A DNA stretch of 64,000 bases from Henckelia pumila. Lineage: Eukaryota > Streptophyta > Magnoliopsida > Lamiales > Gesneriaceae. A model generated the notes under the pieces. That model was not told the origin of the DNA and did not search any database. It saw only the letters and a list, made by a program, of their open reading frames with translations. The stretch lies in assembly GCF_033568475.1 (NCBI RefSeq), contig NC_133121.1, positions 310,001-374,000 on the forward strand, in the 5' to 3' direction. The first letter of the stretch is position 1; every line of letters begins with the position of its first letter. Positions 31,748-42,968 of this stretch are shown here, piece by piece. The translations under genes and the position numbers were made by a program.

Positions 31748-32345
31748 CTGCCCATTAGAACCCTCCCCGATGACATTCGATGCATTGAAGTTATTTGTAG
31801 CCTCCTTAAGCTCATCAAGAACGAAAGTTCTGTAAAGTGGGATGCCTAGAGCTCCCAACTTCATTGTTTCAGAAATCTATCCTGCCAACAAATGGTACAT
31901 TTGATGTTTTTGTGAAATAATAAACTCATATATTTATTCAAGCCCCTTTCTCACTGCCCTTGAACTTGAATCATATACGCCAAAATTTTCACGACAATAT
32001 CGATGATAACAAAGATGATTTATAATGTAAAACAAATGGAATGTGATAAATGAGGGGAAAACAATATAAAAGAAAGAATAATAATACTCACCAGCATCCT
32101 TAAGCAGCTGGTGCGTATTTTCAGGCAATATCCTATCTACTATCAATCTTGTGTGTGAAATCTTATTCAAATTCCTGTGCAAAGATTCCCTTTTCACACG
32201 GTCCTGCAAGTGTGAAACAAAGAGAGTTAGGCAAGAGTATCAAGGGCTCTAATTCATTGGGACCAAAGGGCCAAAAATTTAAAAAAACAATTACAATATC
32301 TTCCTCCATCGGGTCAGGATAATTTCTTCGTGTTAATAAGAAGGA
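31748..32345 (-). pseudogene. LRR receptor-like kinase fragment (At3g03770-like), broken
   Basis: Three exon-like pieces on the minus strand. Piece A (about 32340-32300) encodes LLTRRNYPDPMEEDI and ends at a GTAATT donor. Piece B (32203-32092), with acceptor TGCAG and donor GTGAGT, encodes DRVKRESLHRNLNK and LPENTHQLLKDA. Piece C (31881 to about 31748) encodes MKLGALGIPLYRTFVLDELK, EATNNF and a glycine-rich loop VIGEGSNGQ, the juxtamembrane and start of a kinase domain as in the At3g03770 group. The codon expected to be Tyr in the family's RYIS motif at the start of piece C is TAG, a premature stop. No later kinase subdomains follow. Intact introns show it is a genomic fragment, not a retrocopy. 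Its 5' side abuts the chromovirus relic at about 32345. Confidence 0.68.
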
Positions 32346-33114
32346 ATTGCAGTGTGAACATTGCAAAAGAAATCATCCAACTAACAAATGTCGCAAAGCC
32401 TTAGGGGCTTATTTTATTTGTAGTAATTTAAGTCACTTGAAAAAAGGATTGTCCGCATTCAAATAAAAAATAAATAGAGAAGATCTTGTGATTGTTTGTA
32501 TTTGTTAAGTTATTTCAGAATTTTTGGAATTAATCATTTGGTTAGCTGTAACCAGAGGTTCGTATTTTGTGACATGTGAAGATTATCTAGATTTGAGATT
32601 AGTTGATCAGTTATTCGACTATAGAATACTGAATTGATAATTGTATGATTGGGATGAAATTTTTCATGCTTTCAGTGAATAGTTCTAGATGTGGTATATT
32701 TTATCGAGACATAGTGTCTGCCAAGGATGATGTGTTTTCATCAGGGGCACAGTGATGAATTATACCAAGTGTTGTGGACTGTGTGGATATATATGACTAG
32801 ACGGAAAGAAAGTGCGACCCCATGATTGTATTACTCTGGGAGCTTTTCTTGCTTCAGATGGTTATTCAAGCGGAGGTTATCTCAGTCTAATTTGTTTCAA
32901 CAGTCATAGTAGGGGTATATATATTCAATATTTAAGTACGTTCCTACAGTATTCGTGGAAAATATTCATAAAATTTTGATCTAGCAAGTGTTTAGTTTTT
33001 CAATGGGTACTAACAGGATAACATCAAGTACTTAGACGTGGAAAATGACAGCAGCTGAGATATATTAGTACCGGATCTAACAGGATTATTGTTACTGATT
33101 TTCCATGATGTCTA
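32346..33114 (+). mobile_element. Old Ty3/gypsy (chromovirus) relic, left part with gag zinc knuckle
   Basis: The plus-strand frame reads QCEHCKRNHPTNKCRKALGA and then a second decayed knuckle (YFICSNLSHLKKG) at about 32349-32450. This matches the C-terminal Gag of plant Del/Tekay-type elements. Sequence after this is broken by stops. The relic is interrupted at 33110-33114 by the copia-2 target duplication and resumes at 41595. Confidence 0.65.
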
Positions 33115-34161
33115 TGTTATTAGGGTGTATTCCAAATTCTGAAGAAAACTTGTTAATCAACAGCAACAACAACAGCGATAATGAACAAAGTCGAGGCAAG
33201 AAAAACTCTCTATCCGCAAGACGAAATTGCGCGTTAACAGTGCTCAACGTTGGCGGCAATCGTCTCTAAGATACAACGACTATTCAATCGAGATATAGCA
33301 GCACAACAAATATCTCGATCTTCGTCGAACTAATATATGTAGAAACTTTTTCTTTTGTGAGAGTGAGGGAAGAATTCTGCAGAAATCTGATGTATACACG
33401 TTATCAGATATTCTGTCTCACTTTTCTGTGTTATAACTAACGTATATATAGTCTTATACACGAAACAACACGTTTGAAGGCGTAAGGATGCAACCCATGA
33501 CAGAAAAAGCCCAGAAAAAGTCGTGACTTTTCAGAGCACAGAAGGTGCGCTCGGGCGGTAAATTCTACCGCTCGAGCGGCCAACTTTTAGCCAACCTTCT
33601 GTCTCGCACTTTTGGTGTCGCGCGCGGGCGGTAATATTTTACCGCTCGGGCGCAAGCCACTTTGAACGTTGCGCTCGAGCGGTAATTTATTACCGCTCGG
33701 GCGCCCAACTTCGGCCAAGTTTCTGTCCCGCATATGAGGTGATGTGCTCGAGCGGTAATTATTGACCGCCCGAACGCACTCAATAAAATAATAAAATATT
33801 ATTTTAAATAAATTTTATCCAAAAAAAATAACCGGATCAGAAGACCTCGCCACGCCACGCCGCGTCGGCGGCCGCGCGCGCGTGTGCTAGTTGCATCAAT
33901 TAGTGTCTTGTCCCTTTACAAAACATCGGTGCCCTAAGGGCCCAATCCCATAGCCAAAGTTGGACTATATAATGTGAACAATACATTGGAAATCTTCCAA
34001 TGTGGGATATTGTTTCCTTCCAAATTATTCACCACAATTCAAATTTTTTTGGGACAAGCAATTCAAACTTTTGAGACAAGCTTTCAAGCCCATTTCTTAT
34101 TTCTTACAAACTTTTGGTACAAGGCTTTTAATCCCATTTATTCATTCAATAATTTCTAACA
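33115..34161 (-). repeat. copia-2 3' LTR
   Basis: Intact copy of the LTR. A good TATA box (TATATATACG on the minus strand) lies at 33441-33450. Upstream of it, in transcript direction, are four GC-rich palindromes (33547-33779). The 14-nt block CGCAAGACGAAATT (plus strand 33215-33228) is complementary to the primer-site region downstream of the 5' LTR. Confidence 0.92.
33547..33779. repeat. Array of four 34-36-bp palindromes in the copia-2 LTR
   Basis: Modules at 33547-33580, 33620-33653, 33671-33704 and 33744-33779. Module 3 has arms GCGCTCGAGCGGTAA and TTACCGCTCGGGCGC around TTTA; the others are variants with one or a few mismatches. Start-to-start spacing is about 73, 51 and 73 bp. Spacers after modules 1 and 3 are similar to each other, so the array probably grew by duplication of a unit of about 124 bp. 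Confidence 0.92.
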
Positions 34162-34633
34162 ATCCCCCACATGAATGAATTTCACGTACATTATCATTCT
34201 CACTAGAAAGTCTTTATGAGATATTGTTACATCAGGATAGGTAGCTTGTGGCTTTGAACCTACCTTAGTAAAATACTATCGGATTTACTAGTTGCATAGT
34301 GACCCGATGTCTTGAACTAGTCAACCGTTTATGTAAACCAAGTCAATAGTACTTACATAACAATACTCTAACATATTTTATTCTCACGTTGTGTCCATTT
34401 CGGCCCTGGACCATATCTTAGATTCATAAGTGTTGCAATCAAAGCGGCCAATACTTTGCACTTATATAGGTGATCTCTTATCAAAAGTATCCTGTGCTAC
34501 TCCACCTCATAGGTATAGGAATCATTAAAAGAAAGCTTAACCTCACCACATTTTGCAGGTCATACTTGGATATTTCAGGAATGAGCAGGTAACAATTCCA
34601 AGCACTCAAACGAATATTTATAACTTAGTTGTC
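34162..34633 (-). other. copia-2 region between pol and 3' LTR
   Basis: About 470 nt between the last pol stop and the 3' LTR with no recognisable protein. The end next to the LTR is the polypurine tract. Confidence 0.6.
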
Positions 34634-37600
34634 TCATTGAACCAAGGTTTTGGGATCTCCAATTCTCAAGGTTGGGTTACCACTATAAATATTTGAATTT
34701 GTGGATTTTAAACCCATTCCTCCAAGTAGTTTGTACATTTGATCTCTATTTATACTTTTTGTAAGCGGATCTGCAAGGTTTTCCTTTGACTTCACATAGT
34801 CAAATTAAATAACCCCATTTGAGATAAATTGTCTTATGGTATTGTGTCTTCGACGAATATGTCGAGATTTGCCATTGTACATACTACTTTGTGCTCTTCC
34901 TATTGCTGACTCACTGTCACAATGAATCGTAATGGAAGACACCGGTTTATTCCAACATGGAATATCTTCTAGAAAGTTTCGAAGCCACTCGGATTCTTCT
35001 CCAGCTTTATCTAGAGCAATGAACTCGGACTCCATAGTTGACCGAGCTATACAAGTTTGTTTAGAGGATCTCCATGACACCGCTCCTCCACCGATAGTGA
35101 ACACATATCCACTCGTAGACTTGGAGTCTTTCGTGCCAGAAATACAATTTGCATCACAATATCCTTCTAAGACTGCAGGATATTTTGTATACACTATTCC
35201 ATAACTAGAAGTGTATTTCAAATATTCAAGCACTCGCATTAGTGCTTTCCAATGATTCTCACTTGGATTACTTGTGAAGCGACTAAGTTTGTTTACAGTA
35301 TATGCAAGATCAGGATGGGTACAGTTAGTTAAGTACATTAAACTTCCTATCACCCGTGCATATTCCACTTGTGAAACAGGTTCTCCTCTATTTTTGGCTA
35401 AATGTGTACCCAATTCCATAGGTGTTATAGCCGGAGGACGATTTGTGGCATTAAATCGTTCAAGAACCTTTTCTACATAATGAGATTGGGATAACATAAT
35501 TCCAGCAGGAAGTCTAGAGACTTTAATCCCTAGAATAATATCACGCAATCCCAAATCCTTCATATCAAAATGTTGTCTCAACATTTTCTTAGTTTTCACA
35601 ATCAATTCATGGTTATTACCCATGATTAACATGTCATCTACATAAAGGCAAACAATTATATATGCATTTGTAGTGCCTTTAATGTAGACACATTTATCAC
35701 ATTCATTTATTGTGAAACCATTTGATAGCATCGCAGTGTCAAACTTTTGATGCCACTATTTAGGTGCTTGTTTGAGTTCATACAACGACTTGACAAGTTT
35801 ACACACATTTCCTTCTTTTCCGGGTACATTAAACCCTTCTGCTTGTTTTATATATATTTTTTCGTCCAACTCTCCATTCAAAAACGCTGTTTTAACATCC
35901 ATTTGATGTATCTCAAGATCATGCAAAGTTGCAATAGATAAGAGAACACGAATGGGTGTTATTCTAGAAACCGGAGAGTAGGTATCGAAGAAATCATATC
36001 CCTCATTTTGTCTAAAACCTTGAACCACTAATCGAGCTTTATATTTATCTATAGATCCATCTTCTTTGTATTTCCTTTTAAGAATCCCCTTGGATCCTAA
36101 AGATTTACATCCCGGAGGGAGATCAACCAACTCCCACATATGATTGTGCATGATATAATCTATTTCATTTTGTATGGCTTCCTTCCAAAAAAGAGCCTCA
36201 GGATTTGATAAAGTCTATTGAAGAGTTCTTGGTTCATTATCTAACATGTATGTTAGAAAATCAGGACCAAACGACTTTTCAACTTTTACACGCTTGCTGC
36301 GTCGTGGTTCCTCGTTGTTTTGTGGAGTTTCAGTTGTGTTTTCATGAGTTCGCTTGTTCGAACTAATTTCTTTCCTTTCTTTACATGGAATCCGGTTTAG
36401 AATGTGAGTTGCTGAGAGAATCGCTTCACCCCACATATTTTGAGGTAAGCCAGAATTTATTAACAACGCGTTCATCATTTCCTTTAATGTTCGATTTTTG
36501 CGTTCTGCAACGCCATTGGATTGAGGTGAGTAAGGGGCTGTCGTTTGATGAATGATGCTCGAAGTTGAGCAAAATTCTTCAAAAGGAGCCACATACTCTT
36601 CACCTCGATCACTTCGAATCATTTTAATTTTCGAACTTCGTTGATTTTCAATCTCAGTCTTATATTTCTTGAAAGTTTCGATCGCTTCATCTTTGATTTT
36701 CAATAAATATACATAACAAAATCTGGTGCAAGCATCAATGAATGTTATAAAGTACTTATTTCCACATTTTGTTTGTATCATTTTTAAATCACATACATTA
36801 GTATATATTAATTCAAGTGGCGTAGTACTTTTCGTGACAGTATGAAATGGATTTTTAACCATTTTCGCTTCAACACAAATCTCACACTTGTTTTGTGAAT
36901 TTCTTTTAGACGTAGGTATTACACTTAAATTTGCAAATCATTGCAACGTATTGAAGTTAACATGTCCTAATCGTTCATGCCATAATTCATAGCTTTCAAG
37001 CAAGTAAGCAGAACCAACAACTTTATTCTTCGCCTCAAAGCGGGAAACATTCATTACATTCAGTTTAAAGAGACAACTATCTTGGTACCCTTTACCAACA
37101 AATACACCAGATTTAGTTAATACAAATTTATCAGATTCAAATACCATTCTAAATTCAGCCTTGCTCAAAAGATAACCCGAAACTAAGTTCTTCCGAATAT
37201 CTGGCACATGCAGCACATTCTTGAGCGTCACATCTTTGTCCGAGGTCATCTTCAACACCACGTTTCCTACTCCCACAACTTCAGACGTTGCGGAGTTTCC
37301 CATGAACAACTTTCGATCCCCAACGGTGGCATAGGTGGAATACATATCTTTATCGGCACAAATGTGACTCGTAGATCCGGTATAAATCCACCATTTCCTC
37401 GAATCATCCACCATGTTGGTCTCACAAATAACGACGCTTAAATCAATATCAAAAATTTCTAAAGGTACATACCTTTGTTCAACCAAGTTTGATTGATTTC
37501 GTTTCTGATTTGCGTTGTTTTTCTTTGGAATTCGGCAATCCATTGCCATATGATTCGGTTTGCCACAGTTGTAGCAACTTCCTTGGAATTTCTTTGCTTT

Positions 37601-38329
37601 CCCCTTTTGGTTTCCATCATGGGGGCGCTTCCTCTTGTGACTCGTACTAGATTCCACCAGATTTGCTTTGGCCTCGGTTTCCATCTTTTTATGTGACTTG
37701 GCCTCGGTATTTCTGTTGTCCTCCTCAATGCGAAGTCGCACTATAAGATCTTCAAGTTTCAACTCCTTACGTTTGTGCTTAAGGTAGTTTTTGAAGTCTT
37801 TCCACATAGGAGGCAACTTCTCAATGATAGACGCGACTTGGAATGGTTAATTGATTTCCATCCCTTCGGCCAATAAGTCATGCAAGATGATTTGTATCTC
37901 TTGCACTTGACTCATTACAGTTTTTGAGTCTATCATCTTGAAGTCCATAAATTTGCCAACCACGAACTTCTTTATACCTGCGTTTTCCGTTTTGTATTTC
38001 TTCTCCAAGGAATACCAGAGTTCCTTGGCCGTCTTGACTGATGAATAGACACTATAGAGAGTGTCATCAAGGCCATTCAGAATATAGTTTCTGCACAGAA
38101 AATCGCTGTGGTTCCATGCATCAACAGCGGTCCTCCTTTGGGTGTCAGAATCGCCATCAACGACGACAGGGGGATCCTCCTTCAGGAATCTAGACAGATT
38201 CAATGTGGTAAGGTAGAAGAACATTTTCTGCTGCCAATGTTTGAAGTCGGCACTAGAAAACTTTGGCGGCTTTTCTCCATATGCAGGGGCGGAAGCGAGC
38301 GGAGTGAATGAAACGGTAGACATCTTCAT
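34634..38329 (-). pseudogene. copia-2 gag-pol, disrupted by stops and a deletion
   Basis: Starts at ATG 38329 (MKMSTVSFTPLASAPAYGEK), only 32 nt after the 5' LTR. Order: Gag (FKHWQQKMFFYLTTLNLSRF); zinc knuckle CYNCGKPNHMAMDC; protease in which the usual catalytic aspartate is replaced (WIYTGSTSHIC); LWHERLGHVNF; integrase ([19 protein letters not shown]); RT ([23 protein letters not shown]); RNase H ([25 protein letters not shown]). In-frame stops occur near 37847, 36938, 36215, 35756 and 34805. Sequence between the integrase (ILNRIPCKE) and the RT lacks roughly a hundred residues normally present there. No functional polyprotein can be made. Confidence 0.9.
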
Positions 38330-38345
38330 AATCCAAAAAATACAA

Positions 38346-38359
38346 AATTTCGTCTTGCG
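38346..38359 (-). other. copia-2 primer-site position: 14 nt complementary to its own LTR
   Basis: On the minus strand, 2 nt after the 5' LTR end, is CGCAAGACGAAATT. Its exact reverse complement, AATTTCGTCTTGCG, lies in the same LTR on the minus strand (38478-38465; 33228-33215 in the other LTR). There is no TGG-initial tRNA complement here. This arrangement resembles the self-priming elements of the Tf1 type, but function is inferred. Confidence 0.6.
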
Positions 38360-38569
38360 ATTGTTATTAGGGTGTATTCCAAATTCTAAAGAAAACTTGT
38401 TAATCAACAACAACAACAGCAGCAGCGATAATGAACAAAGTCGAGGCGAGAGAAACTCTCTATCCGCAAGACGAAATTGCCCGTTAACAGTGCTCAACGT
38501 TGGCGGCAATCGTCTCTAAGATACAACGACTATTCAATCGAGATATAACAGCACAACAAATATCTCGAT

Positions 38570-40748
38570 TGTGAGACCCCGATTCTAATCATCTAATCAA
38601 GAGTTAATCATATCGAGAACCATTCAAAGTCCAAAAGATAAGACATCAAATGAAAATAAAAAAAATTTTATTTTTCTTGTGAACAGTACTGCGCTAGATC
38701 CTATAAAATTCCAGGATCTAGCGCACCATAATTCCAAACTCTCTGCCCAGAAAAACAGAGGTACCGCGCTCGATCCTACAATAATCCAGGATCGAGCGCA
38801 CCCATTTTTGAATGTTACTGCCTCAAAATTGAAGGGGCCGCGCTCGATCTTAGAAAATCATGGGATCGAGCGCACCCTGGGATCAGAATTTTTCCAAAAA
38901 ACTGAACATGCTTCCAATCTCAAAATAAACAATTCAACTCAATCTAATATCAATCTAACATGCTCAATTCTGAATTCAACAACATGCAATCAACATACAA
39001 ACTTCAATATTCATCATTCATAATCGATTCTAATATTCAATACTTCAAAATCAAATACAACACATTCGAATTCTAACATGATTTCAAAACATAAACTAGA
39101 TTGACATGCATTTCCAATTCTAATTCGAAGTCTCACTTCTAATCTTCATTCTCGTTCTATCCCTGTCGTCTCTGACTCGATCCTGCCCCACCTGTTGCCA
39201 AGTACACATACAAACAAAGACAACAGCCGGATAATCCGGTGAGAATTGATAATCCCAGTAAAAGAGACTATCATGCATATCAAATAAACACATCATGTCA
39301 TGACATGTATCAACTTCCAAATATCTATCACATCAAGATCAAATCAAGTAATTCGTCCAAGTACTGAATTAAAATGATATGCATGTCTTTAAAATTTCTG
39401 GATTATCAGACTCAGATAATCAAATGGAATTCTTCTATTCTTTCTTTCTTTGGTTTGGGATCCCGAGGTTAAAACATCCTACAATCGCACCGACACTCCT
39501 CTCGAGGTGGACGAGGAATATTTTAATCCTCTAGACTCCGGAGCATTATAGAGAGCTATTTTTGCACATGTAGTAATTCATCTACAAGGCCACTCAACTA
39601 TAATCACCAGAACGTCTAATTCAAAATGAATAATCAATCGGCTCAATATGAATGCATATGTCATCTCATGCATTCAAATATCATTTCAATCATCAATTCA
39701 AATAATCATTCAATCATGATTTCAAATAAACAATCAATCATGATTTCAAATAAGCATTCAATCATGCAAGTATGTGAATTTTTCGGAACACTCGAATCAA
39801 GTCTAATTCGAGTTAATCGTTCCATTCAAGTCTAAGTCGTCTTTTACCTCATTCGCTTCGAAGGTACTTCAATATGAAAATCAATAATAAAGATAATAAT
39901 CAATATCCAATCAATTCATTCAAAACTCAATCAAACTTTTTCGATTGAAAAAAAATAAGAAAATCGATAATGTACCGATTTCAATCTTCCAAACTGTCCA
40001 AAGCTGCTATATCGCAACTCTGCTGACTTCAATTCAATCTATCAGAAGAATTCAATAAGGATCAATATCGACATCAAAAGCTCAATCAAACTCGATACGA
40101 TCAAAACATCGAAACGATATCCAAACTCAAACTAACGGCATAACGGCTATAAACTGATCAAACTGGAAACGCAGACAGCAATTCAACAATCCAATAAACT
40201 CATTTCAATCAATACATATCATTTCCAATCTAATCCCAACACATCTCAAATACAAAGATTTCGAAAATCACTAAGAAAATCATAACAATTTCGATCGTCG
40301 TTAGATTTTCACACCGTCTTAGATATACTATCACAACTATCTCATAATCATCCTCTCCGAATATAAATAAATTCTAAAGACATCCAAAAATTCAAACCTC
40401 TCAGAAATAAGATAAACTTACTTCCAAACGGAGCACTCGTCGCTGTGATCGTAGATATCCAGTCAGAAATCAATTCTATCGGACGGATCGATAAAAAATG
40501 GAAATCCCAAAGCTTGAAAAATGAAAGGGGTGATTTCCATGGTGGGAGGCGAGATGGAGGAAGGGGATGAAGTGAAGAATGAGTCAAATACATGCTTAAA
40601 TATCTAATAAATCCATTTATTGCATTTTAGTCCCTGAAAATTCCAAAAATTGCATTCTAGTCCTTGATCATAATCGAATCGGCCCTCGACTTCTAAAATC
40701 TTTGATTATCTCAAATAAAGTCCATTAAGATAATTTTGGGGCGTTACA
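38570..40748. mobile_element. Solo-LTR-like element (2.18 kb) nested in the copia-2 LTR
   Basis: Starts TGTGAGACCCCGATT and ends GGGGCGTTACA, flanked by a perfect 5-bp duplication TCGAT (38565-38569 and 40749-40753). No coding sequence for gag or pol is present. The reverse complement begins TGTAACGCCCC, similar to the solo LTR at 13930-16793 (TGTAACACCC), so both may belong to related gypsy families. The transcript direction is not certain. Confidence 0.88.
38691..38873. repeat. Three 34-bp palindromes in the nested solo LTR
   Basis: At 38691-38724, 38766-38799 and 38840-38873, each exactly 34 bp, spaced 75 and 74 bp start to start. Outer arms are GCGCTCGATCCT/AGGATCGAGCGC in the second copy; the first has GCGCTAGATCCT and the third GCGCTCGATCTT with a matching change on one side only. 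The centre is AT-rich. Confidence 0.93.
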
Positions 40749-41599
40749 TCGATCTTCGTCGAACTAAAATATGTAGAAACTTTTTCTTTTGTGAGAGTGA
40801 GGGAAGAATTCTGCAGAAATCTGATGTATACACGTTATCAGATATTCTGTCTCACTTTTCTGTGTTATAACCAACGTATATATAGTCTTATACACGAAAC
40901 AACACGTTTGAAGGCGTAAGGATGCAACCTATGACAAAAAAAGCCCAGAAAGAGTCGTGACTTTTCAGAGCACAGAAGGTGCGCTCGGGCGGTAATATTC
41001 TACCGCTCGAGCGGCCAACTTTTAGCCAAACTTCTGTCTCGCAAGTTTGGTGTCGCGCGCGGGCGGTAATATTTTACCGCTCGGGCGCAAGCCACTTTGA
41101 ACGATGCGCTCGAGCGGTAATTATTTACCGCTCGGGCGCAAGCCAACTTCTGCCAAGTTTCTGTCCCGTATATAAGGTGATGCGCTCGAGCGGTAATTAT
41201 TTACCGCCCGGGCGCACTCAATAAAATAATAAAATATTATTTTAAATAAATTTTATCCAAAAAAAATAATCGGATCAGAAGACCTCGCCACGCCGCACCG
41301 GCCGACCGCGCACGCGTGTTAGTTGCATCAATTAGCGTCTTGCCCCTTTACAAAACATCGGTGCCCTAAGGGCCCAATCCCATAGTCCAAAGTTGAACTA
41401 TATAATGTGAACAATACATTGAAAATCTTCCAATGTGGGATATTATTTCCCTCCAAATTATTCACCACAATTCAAATTTTTTTGGGACAAGCAATTCAAA
41501 CTTTTGAGACAAGCTTTCAAGCCCATTTCTTATTTCTTACAAACTTTTGGTACAAGGCTTTTAAGCCCATTTATTCATTCAATAATTTCTAACAGTCTA

Positions 41600-42968
41600 T
41601 TGGATGTGTTAGGCCATTGATATATCTGATTCGAAATGATCGAGTCAGGGTTTAGTTAGATTGTATTGATTTGAGGACTTCACAAAGGAGGGATGAACCA
41701 GTTTTGTTCATCTAGTAGCGCAAGTCAGAATTCAGCAAGAAATTATTATTATCCATGTCAGGATAATCAATATCCTTATTTTCAGGTGTTATCTCAAGTT
41801 ATGAGATAGATGTCACTATTCAACTAGGAATATTAGTACTAAGGATTGTACTAATCGGCTTGTAAATCAACAGAATGAGCATTGGTATCTTCAAGATAAG
41901 AACCTGAAGGGTTCAGGAAATCAATAACTATGGACAACGACATTGTCACATGTGTTAGTGATATGAAGGGGTATTAGTCATTTCCGCTATCAATAGTATA
42001 ATATTTTTGATGTACAAGGACTTGTATACTCGGTTCTGGTGGGAAGGTACGAAGCGCTTTGTGTATCAGTATGTTTTCTAATAATTGGGTGTGTCAGCAG
42101 ATTTAGACTGAACATCGACAACCTGGAATTTTGTAACAAAATTATCGATTCCTGAGCAGAAATGGAAGTTATCACGATGGACTTTATGACTCATTTGCTG
42201 GTATTCTCGAGGGATTATGATACTATCAGGATTGTGATATATCGACTCACCAATGCATCACATTTCTTTCTATGTAATCGAGACTTCACTTTTTACAGTA
42301 ATGAATGATTACACATTCAAAAAATTGTGAGTTTTCATGACATACCTGTGAGTATTGTCAATAATAGAGACCTCAGGTCTACTTCTAGATTCTGAGGGAG
42401 TTTTCAGCACGTCTTAGGGACTATTATGAATACAACCTATCATTCGGAGACTGATGACCAATCAGAACGTACCATCTATACTTTGGAGGATATGTTACAA
42501 GCATATGCTACCGATTTTGGTCCGTTCGAGATTCTGGAAAATGTAGGAGATTTGGCTTACAGAATGGCTTTACCGCCATATTTATCCAGTATCTGCAATG
42601 TGTTCCATGTATTACTGTTACGAAGGTGAGGCAGATGAATCTCATATCTTACAATCGTCTGAAGTACAGCTGGATACAGATTCGACAATGTGGAGAAACC
42701 TTTGCGTAACATGGGTCATAAGGATAAGGTATTGCGTAACAAGATCATTCCTCTTGTTCTAGTTCAGTGGCAGTGCCGAGGCACTGAAGAAAAAACTTGG
42801 GAACTTGAGAGTCGTATACGCTCGGATTATCCAGAGTTATGCGGATTATGTTGTATTTCAATTGTATCTTGTAAAATGTTTAGTTTGAATAAAATATATT
42901 TATTTAGTATTAACTGCATTCAATAATTAAGATTTATTTGAGGACGAAATATCTTAATTATGGGCAAA
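41600..42968 (+). mobile_element. Ty3/gypsy (chromovirus) relic, right part: integrase and chromodomain tail
   Basis: Plus-strand frames, broken by many stops and shifts, follow the end of a Del/Tekay-type pol. An integrase region (TTYHSETDDQSERTIYTLED, LQAYATDFG at about 42430-42520) is followed by FEILENVGDLAYRMALPPYL, FHVLLLRR, and a chromodomain-type end (VLRNKIIPLVLVQWQCRGTE, KTWELESRIRSDYPEL; 42730-42840). The expected 'gaggacgaaat' before the 3' LTR is present at 42941-42951. RT and RNase H are missing or unrecognisable. Confidence 0.8.

Larger units (their letters stand above)
33115..41594 (-). mobile_element. Defective Ty1/copia retrotransposon (copia-2) with a nested insert
   Basis: LTRs TGTTATTAGGG...TTTCTAACA at 33115-34161 (1047 bp) and 38362-41594 (1049 bp once the nested insert and its duplication are removed). 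Perfect 5-bp target duplication GTCTA at 33110-33114 and 41595-41599. The coding strand is minus, so the right LTR is the 5' LTR. The coding region has several in-frame stops and a deletion. On the minus strand a purine tract (GTGGGGGAT) precedes the 3' LTR. No TGG-type primer-binding site follows the 5' LTR. LTR divergence is visibly greater than in copia-1, so the insertion is older. Confidence 0.93.
38362..41594 (-). repeat. copia-2 5' LTR, split by a nested solo LTR
   Basis: LTR parts 38362-38569 and 40749-41594 join to match 33115-34161 when the insert 38570-40748 and one copy of its TCGAT duplication are removed. Palindromes corresponding to those in the other LTR lie at about 40981-41014, 41054-41088, 41106-41139 and 41182-41216. 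Confidence 0.92.

Noticed and set aside
33547-33779. Evenly spaced palindromes as a possible CRISPR array
   Set aside because: This is a plant genome, the units are in both LTRs of one element, the 'spacers' are themselves related, and no cas genes exist.
42426-42926. Two plus-strand frames as host genes
   Set aside because: Their sequences match the integrase and chromodomain tail of a Ty3/gypsy polyprotein, broken by stops.
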